A DNA stretch of 6,117 nucleotides from Herpetosiphonaceae bacterium (GTDB lineage Bacteria > Chloroflexota > Chloroflexia > Chloroflexales > Kallotenuaceae), in contig JASKZZ010000225.1 in the NCBI GenBank assembly GCA_030147335.1, positions 1 to 6,117 on the forward strand, read 5' to 3'. Both the position numbers and the translations under genes were made by a program. The notes under the pieces are model-generated. The model made no database searches, had not been told where the DNA came from, and saw only the letters and a program-made list of their open reading frames with translations. Numbering within the stretch: position 1 is the stretch's first letter; each line of letters opens with the position of its first letter. Below, piece after piece: positions 1-5,831 of this stretch.

Positions 1-2
1 GT

Positions 3-92
3 TGCAGGCAGCACGACGCTCCCGCGGACCCTATGATCCTGCAGGTACGCGAGCGACTCGATCCCGAGTTCGAGATCGAACTGAATATCTGA
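3..92 (+). CDS. C-terminal end of an unidentified protein (5' part outside window)
   Basis: Reading from base 3, a frame stays open to a TGA at 90-92 and gives 29 residues ending in DPMILQVRERLDPEFEIELNI. The codons look genuinely coding (mostly G or C at the third position, Glu/Asp/Leu/Arg-rich, no rare-codon clusters), unlike the other two plus frames here, one of which stops at 34-36 and the other reads as an Arg/Ser-rich low-quality translation. I do not recognise the family from so short a tail. The acidic, amphipathic end is compatible with a cytosolic enzyme. The gene would run in the same direction as the phosphopantetheinyl transferase, but about 1 kb of apparently non-coding DNA separates them, so an operon is unlikely. 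It could also be a chance open stretch. Confidence 0.4.
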   Translation, partial: CRQHDAPADPMILQVRERLDPEFEIELNI

Positions 93-879
93 TCCTGTCA
101 TTGAGTTTGCCACGCGTTTCCTCACAGCTATCATTCGTCGCAAGTAGCTTTGGGTACGAAATTTGTCTACTGCGCCGGGTTAACCATAGGGTGCTCTTAG
201 CTGGACTTTATCCATTCAGGGCAAGGAGACCTGTTGCTCGAACTCCATACGCGAGACGCACGCGGTCCAAACGAGCACGCATATACGAACCGTCCATGAG
301 GTTTTCAACTCTACATGCGTCACACCGACATCGCAAAAGGAGAAGGGTGCCCTGCACTGTGAACCTAACCTCGTTGAGCAACTGGTGTTTGACTGATAGT
401 GATGCGGAATGAGAGATTTTGGCAGGTCAACCTCCATCTCGCTTACCACGACCTCGCTCGCCAAAATGGACAAAGTCTAGCTTAGACAACAGCGTTTATG
501 GATCGGGAGCAGGGCATCATGAGCGGTGCAACGCTCACTTGTTCGATCGAGTCGTATGCATATCAACGCCAACAACGAGCGGTCTTAGGGCCAGGTATTG
601 AGCGTTGTGTGGAAATCTGCCGCTAGTGTATGCAGGAAAGGTAGCTTTGTAATGATCTCGCAGACACATCCTGGGGTATGACTTCGAGCCTAGTGGCCAT
701 GACAGGCGATGGAGCGGGATGCCGTTTCACGTTGCTCAGATCCCGGCCAACGTCGTAGGTTGGGCGGTATGCCCGGCCCGACGGATGGGATACCATTCCG
801 CCGCGTTCATCAGCCTGCTGTAGAGCCAAAATCACATGCATGAAGCCAAAGTCATAAGCGAGGACATGATTTTGCTCTC

Positions 880-908
880 GTGACAAAGGTATCGCCGCGG
901 GGTATTCT
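880..908 (+). promoter_or_regulatory. Possible sigma70-type promoter upstream of the PPTase
   Basis: GTGACA at 880-885 (five of six matches to TTGACA) is followed after exactly 17 bases by TATTCT at 903-908 (four of six matches to TATAAT). Transcription would start near 915 and run through a leader of about 240 bases to the PPTase start at 1155. The -10 element is weak and no operator is visible, so this is a candidate only. Confidence 0.28.
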
Positions 909-1140
909 CAGTTCCATATCTCGCAGTCAACAATGGATCGAATCGAAACCGAGGCGGTTCTTGATGTAGCTGCAGCTCGTTTTAGGAACGCAGATTGGGG
1001 TAGCGTTGATGCCAGGCCAAAGAGATGGTGTGGAACGACATGCGCTTGCGACTGGGGCAGCGAAAGTCGTGCTAGCATCGGACTGCTTCAGGAATGCCTA
1101 CGCTGCACCGTTACTCGGGGAGTTAGCACCACGGACGAGC

Positions 1141-1145
1141 AAAGG
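1141..1145 (+). promoter_or_regulatory. Ribosome binding site that decides the PPTase start
   Basis: AAAGG lies nine bases before ATG 1155, a good spacing. The frame is open back to an ATG at 933, but that ATG has no purine-rich site before it, and the 74 extra codons read as Cys/Arg/Trp-rich non-family sequence. This supports initiation at 1155. Confidence 0.6.
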
Positions 1146-1154
1146 TGTACCAGC

Positions 1155-1913
1155 ATGACACAACACCTGCTCTGGACCGCTCCGCCTACGGCTTTGACAT
1201 TGAGCAACGAGGATGTCCATGTTTGGCGGGCCTCGCTTGATCGGTCTACCGCGCAGATCCGGCATCTCAAGCAGGTACTGTCATTGGACGAGCGTACGCG
1301 CGCCGATAGCTTCTATTTCACTCGCGACCAGGAGCGTTTTGTGACAGGCCGTGGACTACTGCGGATAATCTTGAGCCGCTACGCGGGGCTGCCACCCCAA
1401 CACTTACGCTTCTGCTACGGTACGCGCGGCAAGCCCGAACTAGAAAGCACCGCAAGCAGCGATGTTCTGTCGTTCAATATATCTCACTCTCAAGGCACAG
1501 GGTTGTACGCGCTCACACGGCGGCGAGCAATCGGGGTTGACATTGAACATGTGCGCCTGCTTTCCAAGGCCGAACAGATGGCAGAGCGCTTCTTTTCACC
1601 CATCGAGCACACGGCACTGCAAGCGCTAGCACCAGAAGACTATATGACAGGTTTTTTCAACTGCTGGACACGGAAAGAGGCGTATGTGAAAGCGCGTGGC
1701 GATGGACTGGCGCATCCACTTGATCGGTTTGCCGTATCAGTGGCGCCCAACGAGCCAGCCGCCTTATTGCAAACGATGGATGATCCGGGTGAGGTAGCGC
1801 GGTGGTCCCTGCAAGAACTTTGTCCGGGCCCCAGTTTCGTCGCTGCCCTGGCAGTTGAAGGGCACGATTGGCGCCTAACATGCTGGCACTACCCTGATGA
1901 GTATCTGCCGTAG
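1155..1913 (+). CDS. 4'-phosphopantetheinyl transferase, Sfp/Gsp type
   Basis: A 252-residue cytosolic enzyme that moves the 4'-phosphopantetheine arm of coenzyme A onto the conserved serine of carrier proteins (ACP/PCP), converting polyketide, non-ribosomal peptide or fatty-acid synthases from apo to holo form. Length fits the monomeric, two-lobed Sfp class (about 220-250), not the roughly 120-residue AcpS class. Visible motifs: FVTGRGLLR at 62-70; RGKP at 91-94 (CoA-side loop); NISHS at 108-112 with His111 at the place of Sfp His90; GVDIE at 127-131 with metal ligands Asp129 and Glu131; ERFFSPIE at 144-151; and WTRKEAYVKARGDGL at 171-185, with Glu175 as the third acidic ligand and Lys179 as the family lysine. 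All key residues are present, so it should be active. The start is set by AAAGG at 1141-1145; an in-frame ATG at 933 would add 74 residues that do not look like the family. No carrier-protein gene lies in the window, so its substrate is unknown. It converges on the two-component operon. Confidence 0.93.
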   Translation: MTQHLLWTAPPTALTLSNEDVHVWRASLDRSTAQIRHLKQVLSLDERTRADSFYFTRDQERFVTGRGLLRIILSRYAGLPPQHLRFCYGTRGKPELESTASSDVLSFNISHSQGTGLYALTRRRAIGVDIEHVRLLSKAEQMAERFFSPIEHTALQALAPEDYMTGFFNCWTRKEAYVKARGDGLAHPLDRFAVSVAPNEPAALLQTMDDPGEVARWSLQELCPGPSFVAALAVEGHDWRLTCWHYPDEYLP

Positions 1914-2118
1914 CAATACCGGCGATGCTGGTAAGGTAAGCACAGCAGGGAGGCAGAACTCGACGGCCAGGCTTAGCCCATCGCCTAGAGGCCTGAAAGT
2001 GCGGCAAGGACGCGGGAGGGGGTTTGGTTCTACTGAGGCCGCATACTGGAAGCGTACATGAGCTGCGGTCTTTTCCTGCTCAGACGCGCAGCGCGATAGG
2101 TGGGTGGCGTGCGGGCAA

Positions 2119-2139
2119 GCGCTCAGCCCACCTGAGCGC
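2119..2139. terminator. Perfect 8-bp hairpin between convergent genes, possible bidirectional terminator
   Basis: GCGCTCAG at 2119-2126 and CTGAGCGC at 2132-2139 pair perfectly around the 5-base loop CCCAC. It lies about 205 bases after the PPTase stop and about 120 bases beyond the regulator stop. No T-tract follows on either strand, so it may slow polymerase or protect 3' ends instead of terminating by itself. Confidence 0.35.
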
Positions 2140-2143
2140 CATG

Positions 2144-2168
2144 CAGCGAAGCAACACTCGTTTCGCTG
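2144..2168. repeat. 7-bp inverted repeat (stem-loop)
   Basis: CAGCGAA at 2144-2150 pairs with TTCGCTG at 2162-2168 across an 11-base loop, immediately beside the stronger 2119-2139 hairpin. Together they could form a structured 3' region for either convergent transcript. The stem is short and no T-run follows. Confidence 0.25.
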
Positions 2169-2250
2169 GGAACAGACGGTATGAGTTTTTCGCGCGGGTA
2201 GGCAACTGGCGGTAATGGCGACACTAGACACCGACGAGCGGCATGAAGAT

Positions 2251-2271
2251 GGCGCAAAGCTTCACTGCGCC
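2251..2271 (-). repeat. Stem-loop overlapping the response-regulator stop codon
   Basis: GGCGCA at 2251-2256 pairs with TGCGCC at 2266-2271 around a 9-base loop that contains the TGA stop of the response regulator (2264-2262, minus strand). It could fold at the 3' end of the operon message, but there is no following T-tract. Possibly chance. Confidence 0.25.
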
Positions 2272-2915
2272 CACTGCTGTCGCACCGCCCACGCGATTGC
2301 TACACCGCGCCGCTGAACACCCAGCTTATCATAGATGTTGCGCAGGTGAAAACGAACGGTTCGTTCGCTAATGCCCAGCTTATCCCCAATCTCGTGGTTG
2401 TCCTGGCCGCTCGCCAATAACTGCAAGACTTCAATTTCACGCGCGCTTAAATCCGGCTCCTGTGCCTTCGGAGTTTCGCGAATCGTATGCTCCACCATGC
2501 TTGCAGTGATCGCAGCACTCAGCCACGTTTTGCCCTCCGCTACGGCCCGCACGGCAACAGCAATCACAGTTGGCTCCTCGTCTTTAAGCATGTACCCCTT
2601 AGCGCCAGCTTTAAGCAAAGCCAGCACAGATTCAATATCGTTGTGCGCGGTGAGGATCAGGACATGAGGTGGTGCTGGAAACGTCCGTAGTTCTTGCAGA
2701 ACATCCAGTGAGGTCATGCCTGGCATCTCCATATCAAGTACGAGTACTCCTGGTTGATACAGCCGCACTAATTGAAGCGCTTCCACGCCGGTGGCTGCTT
2801 GCCCCTGGAGTTCGATATCAGAATGATAGCCTAGTTGGGTAGCGATGCCGGAACGAACAATTGGATGATCGTCGGCGATGACCACGCTAATCTTGCTGCA
2901 TTCTCGCTCGATCAT
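2262..2915 (-). CDS. NarL/FixJ-type response regulator with LuxR helix-turn-helix
   Basis: A 217-residue cytosolic transcription factor, the partner of the histidine kinase encoded just upstream. Receiver domain at about 9-122: acidic pair Asp15-Asp16 in VVIADDHP, phosphoacceptor Asp61 in LVLDMEMPG, Thr89 in LILTAHND, and Lys111 in YMLKDEE, so all switch residues are intact. After a linker at about 123-152 comes a LuxR/GerE DNA-binding domain (about 154-212), with LSAREIEVLQLLASG at 156-170, NHEIGDKLGIS, and recognition-helix sequence SERTVRFHLRNIYDKLGV at about 183-200. An ATG nine bases earlier (2924) is in frame, but GAAGGA abuts it directly; the same site sits nine bases before ATG 2915, so 2915 is preferred. 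The gene begins 19 bases after the kinase stop and is surely co-transcribed. Overall design matches ComA/NarL/DegU; the target promoters cannot be read from the window. Confidence 0.93.
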   Translation of the reverse strand: MIERECSKISVVIADDHPIVRSGIATQLGYHSDIELQGQAATGVEALQLVRLYQPGVLVLDMEMPGMTSLDVLQELRTFPAPPHVLILTAHNDIESVLALLKAGAKGYMLKDEEPTVIAVAVRAVAEGKTWLSAAITASMVEHTIRETPKAQEPDLSAREIEVLQLLASGQDNHEIGDKLGISERTVRFHLRNIYDKLGVQRRGVAIAWAVRQQWAQ

Positions 2916-2924
2916 TGATGGCAT

Positions 2925-2930
2925 TCCTTC
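2925..2930 (-). promoter_or_regulatory. Ribosome binding site of the response regulator
   Basis: On the minus strand GAAGGA occupies 2930-2925, in the short gap between the kinase stop (TAG, 2937-2935) and the regulator. It touches ATG 2924 with no spacer, which would be non-functional, but stands nine bases from ATG 2915. It therefore argues for the shorter 217-residue product. Confidence 0.65.
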
Positions 2931-2934
2931 AGAC

Positions 2935-5376
2935 CTATATTAATGGTTTCCGCAAAGGGACGCATGCTGTAATACTCGTGCCGTGGCCAACCTGCGAGTG
3001 AACCTTGAGCGTGCCCTGCACAAGTTCTAAGCGTTCACGTAAGCCGACGAGTCCGAAATGCTGATCGGCCACAAGATGACCGAGATGTTGGGGAACGCTA
3101 AATCCTTGACCATTATCGTGGACCCTTAAGGACACCGCCGTTGGCTGCACAGTAATGCACACAGTCACGGTTGTCGCCTGTGCATGCTTTTGCACATTCA
3201 CAATCGCCTCTTGCATAACCCGGTACAAGCACAACGATATATCTTCCGGCAAGCGTTGCTGTGTATCATTGGTAACGTTCAAAACGAACGATAGGGTGGC
3301 CTGGCGTTCCAAATCGCGTAGATGTGAGCGCATAGCCGGGATCAAGCCAAGACTATCCAGCGCGGGGGGGCGGAGATCGGCGCAAATACGGCGGACATCG
3401 TCAAGCGTGTGGCGGACATGACCTTGTAGTTCGCCTATCTGTTCAGCCATATCGGGACGTGGATGTGTGCGCATATTGGAAAGATAATAGTTTAGCCCGA
3501 CCAGCGACTGAATAATTTGATCGTGCAGCTCACGCGCGATCCGCTTGCGTTCTTCTTCGCGTACCTGCAAGATGCGTTGATGGAGCTGCTCACTCTCGAA
3601 AGCTCGTTGGCGCAGATCGTCCACCAGCTGAGTATTTTGAATGGCGGTATTCGCCAAACGTGCCACGACTTGCAGGATATCCAAATCGTTGACATCGAAA
3701 GAGCCGCTGCCCCGCTTGTTACTCACGATGCATAGGCCGATCAACTCGCTGTTCCGGACCAAAGGAATCCATAGCCGGGCATCTTCGCATGTTAACAACG
3801 CGGATTCTGCATGAGATAAGGCATGGCGATCGAGCACGCGCAGCAAATCGCTACGATCCGTCAATCCCGGAGTCTCAAGAAAATAGCGATAAAGTAGGCT
3901 GGACGCGTCGATCTCAATCGCTTCCTGTGCCTTGACGCGCGCATCACGTGCCTCACCCGCCAGCACTAGCGCCTTGCTCCGATTAGGCAGCAGCACACGC
4001 ACACGTCCGATCTGCATGGATGTTTGGATGCCCTCGCATAACGTTTGCGCCAGCGACTCCCGATCAGAGGGTTCATCCAGTGCTTCGCTCACGCGCTGCA
4101 CCGCCGAGCGATAATCGTAGGATTCGCCATACAAGAGGTGATCCACGCCCGCCTGAAGTGGGCGGTATAACGCGCTGAAGGTCACGGCCAGTAAAAGGGT
4201 CACACCCATGTAGGCCGACTGTTGTGCCCATACATCGTGCGGCATGATCCGCATGAGCCCTGTATTGATCAAAGCGTACATGCCCATCAGCAGGGTGATC
4301 ACAAGTGTAAAGGCCGCGCTGCGACTGACGTAGCGATCGAGGTGAATCAAGCGATAATTCACAATCGCATAGCCATAGGTGAGCGGGATCGCTAGCATGA
4401 GCAGAAAGGTTAATTCAGCAGGAACAATCGGGCGCTGCATGATAGCGAATGGTAACAACAGCAGAACGAAGAATGGGATCAACGCACCACTTGCGCCCGT
4501 TGCCACCAATCCAATTTGACGTCGCAAATCCGATGTTGTCGTGTTTCGATAGCATCTGACCAGGAGAAACACGACAGCCAGCAAGCAGGTTGCCATCCAG
4601 ATCAAGCTCCCTGAGTAGAGTATCGGGAAGTTGGCGCGCAGTGCAAGGGGATCATAGACGAGATTGGGGAGGGATCCGAGGAGCGCAACCAGGTACAGGC
4701 AGGTCATGATCTGCCGCGTTTTATGCCGGGCAATTTGAGTTGGAAAATGAAGATGCAGGTGTATGGCAACCGGCCCAACCCACCATAACATGATCTGAAA
4801 GACACGATCAGCCCATACATGGAAGACATTGTTGGCGCCCAGTGCTCCCGTCACGAGCGCGATTGCAAAAGACTGGCAAAAGAGCAGAAACAGGCGGCTC
4901 TGCGCGCCAGACGATGTGAACGTCAGCACGACAACACTCACAAGCCAAAAGACCAAAGCCACAATCGGCGTGATTTGACGAGTGATTGTCATCGAAACAG
5001 AGAGGTCGCTGAGGGGTATACGGACTGGTCGGATATCCCCGCGATGCTCTATGACCAGATCGATAAATCGTTCGGCTTCCGTTTGCGCAACAGCCTGCCG
5101 CTGCGCTTGTAGATCCGCCGTGTTGAGAATGCGGTCGCCGGGGAACAGAAGGCCTGCGGCAGGGCCAGCTGTAGCAACATCCATGATCACCCCCGAGCCG
5201 CGCGACCAGTCAGCCCCGATGTACAGTCCCTCCTGTAGTTGCCAGGCCGACCATAAGATCAGCAACAGGCCAGTTAGAGGCAATGCGAACAAGGCGATAT
5301 GCATCGCTGGGCACAGGTATGCGCTATACAGCTTTCTCCCGGTGCCAATCTTCCCTAAAAATGTCGGTAGGATCAT
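2935..5376 (-). CDS. ComP-like membrane sensor histidine kinase (PDZ-like, multi-TM, GAF, HisKA_3, HATPase_c)
   Basis: An 813-residue membrane kinase that should autophosphorylate on His618 and pass the phosphate to the regulator encoded downstream. Order of parts: basic N-terminus; first membrane helix about 26-46; a PDZ-like segment at about 50-125, with AAGLLFPGDRILN at 73-85, predicted outside; some nine further helices (about 133-154, 161-181, 190-210, 222-239, 253-274, 289-311, 320-341, 354-375, 388-406); a cytosolic GAF-like domain at about 435-582; a coiled stretch at 583-610; HisKA_3 with RKRIARELHDQ at 610-620; N-box QEAIVNVQKHA (Asn727); G1 HDNGQGF (753-759); G2 HFGLVGLRERL (773-783); and GHGTS at 798-801. 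Ten helices put both ends in the cytosol. This architecture matches Bacillus ComP (about 770 residues). The start ATG 5376 has only a weak GGGA before it; Met25 is a less likely alternative because it would trim the basic N-terminus. The ligand is unknown. Confidence 0.92.
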   Translation of the reverse strand: MILPTFLGKIGTGRKLYSAYLCPAMHIALFALPLTGLLLILWSAWQLQEGLYIGADWSRGSGVIMDVATAGPAAGLLFPGDRILNTADLQAQRQAVAQTEAERFIDLVIEHRGDIRPVRIPLSDLSVSMTITRQITPIVALVFWLVSVVVLTFTSSGAQSRLFLLFCQSFAIALVTGALGANNVFHVWADRVFQIMLWWVGPVAIHLHLHFPTQIARHKTRQIMTCLYLVALLGSLPNLVYDPLALRANFPILYSGSLIWMATCLLAVVFLLVRCYRNTTTSDLRRQIGLVATGASGALIPFFVLLLLPFAIMQRPIVPAELTFLLMLAIPLTYGYAIVNYRLIHLDRYVSRSAAFTLVITLLMGMYALINTGLMRIMPHDVWAQQSAYMGVTLLLAVTFSALYRPLQAGVDHLLYGESYDYRSAVQRVSEALDEPSDRESLAQTLCEGIQTSMQIGRVRVLLPNRSKALVLAGEARDARVKAQEAIEIDASSLLYRYFLETPGLTDRSDLLRVLDRHALSHAESALLTCEDARLWIPLVRNSELIGLCIVSNKRGSGSFDVNDLDILQVVARLANTAIQNTQLVDDLRQRAFESEQLHQRILQVREEERKRIARELHDQIIQSLVGLNYYLSNMRTHPRPDMAEQIGELQGHVRHTLDDVRRICADLRPPALDSLGLIPAMRSHLRDLERQATLSFVLNVTNDTQQRLPEDISLCLYRVMQEAIVNVQKHAQATTVTVCITVQPTAVSLRVHDNGQGFSVPQHLGHLVADQHFGLVGLRERLELVQGTLKVHSQVGHGTSITACVPLRKPLI

Positions 5377-5410
5377 TTGCTATCCCAATGAAGGTTAAGG
5401 TGGATACCTA

Positions 5411-5453
5411 GGAGGACTAAAACATGGCAAGATCCACACGCCTGGTAGGTTGA
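5411..5453 (+). other. Perfect ribosome site followed by a nine-codon frame
   Basis: GGAGG at 5411-5415, an 8-base spacer and ATG 5424 give a textbook initiation signal, but the frame ends after nine codons (MARSTRLVG, TGA 5451-5453), right where the tandem repeat begins. It runs antisense to the kinase leader. It may be the stump of a gene whose body was lost, a tiny leader peptide, or chance. No plus-strand promoter of quality is seen before it. Confidence 0.2.
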
Positions 5454-5521
5454 AACCCGTACCAGTAGCGTTGAAACCCGTACCAGTAGCAGGGTAAACC
5501 TTGTTCTACTAGCAACACCAC
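5417..5521 (-). CDS. Candidate short peptide with YWYGFQ heptapeptide repeats
   Basis: A minus-strand frame from GTG 5521 (next codons GTG, TTG) to TAG 5419-5417 encodes 34 residues. The 21-bp tandem repeat is exactly seven codons, so the product carries CYWYGFQRYWYGFQ at 11-24, followed by PTRRVDLAMF. It lies in the leader between the strong promoter at 5743-5771 and the kinase, 40 bases before the kinase ATG, where sensor operons such as comQXPA keep their signal-peptide gene. Against it: no ribosome binding site is visible before the GTG codons, no ATG is available, there is no signal peptide, and all three minus frames through the repeat are open, so an open frame is not evidence in itself. 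No known family. Confidence 0.18.
   Translation of the reverse strand: MVLLVEQGLPCYWYGFQRYWYGFQPTRRVDLAMF
5449..5490. repeat. 21-bp exact tandem duplication
   Basis: Two identical, directly adjoining 21-base units (5449-5469 and 5470-5490), each starting GTTGAAACCCG and ending CCAGTAGC. The following bases 5492-5513 (GGGTAAACC...CTACTAGC) look like a decayed third copy. The repeats lie 73-114 bases before the kinase start, so they could be paired operator sites; the unit length of 21 would place them on the same helix face. They could equally be a coding repeat or replication slippage. Confidence 0.75.
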
Positions 5522-5742
5522 GTGAAGCGTAGTCTGTCCATCTCTTCTTGGTCTAGTGGTGAAAATACTGAATTATGACAACTCGAGTGTAACCGTATGG
5601 TAGGGGAATTCCGGTCTATGCGGCTGATTCAATGTATTTGGGGGGAACACGACAACCAGTCCGCGGCCAAGTTTTTCGAGTGAACGTCGACTAACAACAA
5701 TGTTATCAATACTCGGATTTGGGCATAGATGGGACGATGTGA

Positions 5743-5771
5743 AGTATAGGCATACAATCAACAATTGTCAA
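5743..5771 (-). promoter_or_regulatory. Near-consensus sigma70-type promoter facing the kinase operon
   Basis: On the minus strand TTGACA (5771-5766) is separated by exactly 17 bases from TATACT (5748-5743): a full -35 match and five of six at -10. Transcription should begin near 5736 and run towards the kinase, giving a leader of about 360 bases. The 8-bp palindrome ACAATTGT at 5761-5768 overlaps the -35 box and could bind a repressor. It lies about 60 bases from the presumed IS6 end, outside the element. Confidence 0.65.
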
Positions 5772-5831
5772 TAGCGTTCAGTGTGGGGGTGTGACGTACA
5801 GTCTTGCGGGCAGTGGTAGGATGAGGGCATA

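Larger units (their letters stand above)
93..1154. other. Long stretch with no recognisable gene
   Basis: About 1.06 kb without a gene I can support. Both strands have only short open frames of 60-140 codons with poor codon patterns (frequent AGG/AGA, Ser/Arg/His/Cys-rich translations). The longest, 2-412 (+), 216-473 (-) and 623-886 (-, TTG start), show no family motif and no ribosome binding site. One plus frame gives a somewhat protein-like reading from ATG 402 to TAG 624-626, broken by a single TAG at 483-485; it may be a decayed gene remnant. The stretch between 909 and 1154 would be the 5' leader of the PPTase message if the promoter proposed at 880-908 is real. I see no tRNA, rRNA, CRISPR array or known riboswitch. 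Confidence 0.55.
1914..2261. other. Convergent intergenic spacer with stem-loops
   Basis: This spacer of about 350 bases separates the 3' ends of the PPTase (+) and the response regulator (-). Small open frames on both strands (for example 2024-2215 + and 1875-2231 -) have no motif or ribosome site and look like chance. It does hold several inverted repeats, annotated separately. None is followed by a run of T on either strand, so a classical intrinsic terminator is not demonstrated. Confidence 0.5.

Noticed and set aside
2..412. 136-codon plus frame
   Set aside because: Arg/Ser-rich translation without motifs; the frame one base further (3-92) is the one that looks coding at its start.
623..886. 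87-codon minus frame with TTG start
   Set aside because: Fair codon pattern but no ribosome site, no recognised motif and no neighbour on that strand.
933..1154. N-terminal extension of the PPTase from ATG 933
   Set aside because: No ribosome site, non-family Cys/Arg-rich sequence with poor codon use; ATG 1155 has AAAGG nine bases upstream and the usual N-terminal length.
2371..2690. Plus-strand frames inside the response regulator and, likewise, several inside the kinase
   Set aside because: They are antisense shadows of strongly supported coding sequence.
5449..5490. CRISPR-like repeat (contains GTTGAAAC, as many CRISPR repeats end)
   Set aside because: The two units adjoin directly with no spacers, are only 21 bases long, and there are no cas genes.
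5548..5580. tRNA-like 5' half (TTGGTCTAGTGGT resembles a tRNA-Glu D-arm)
   Set aside because: No anticodon stem, no TTCRANTC T-loop and no acceptor pairing follow at the right distances; at most a chance match or a remnant.
5573..5764. 63-codon minus frame before the kinase
   Set aside because: Its start lies upstream of the transcription start of the strong promoter, and no start codon with a ribosome site follows; no family recognised.
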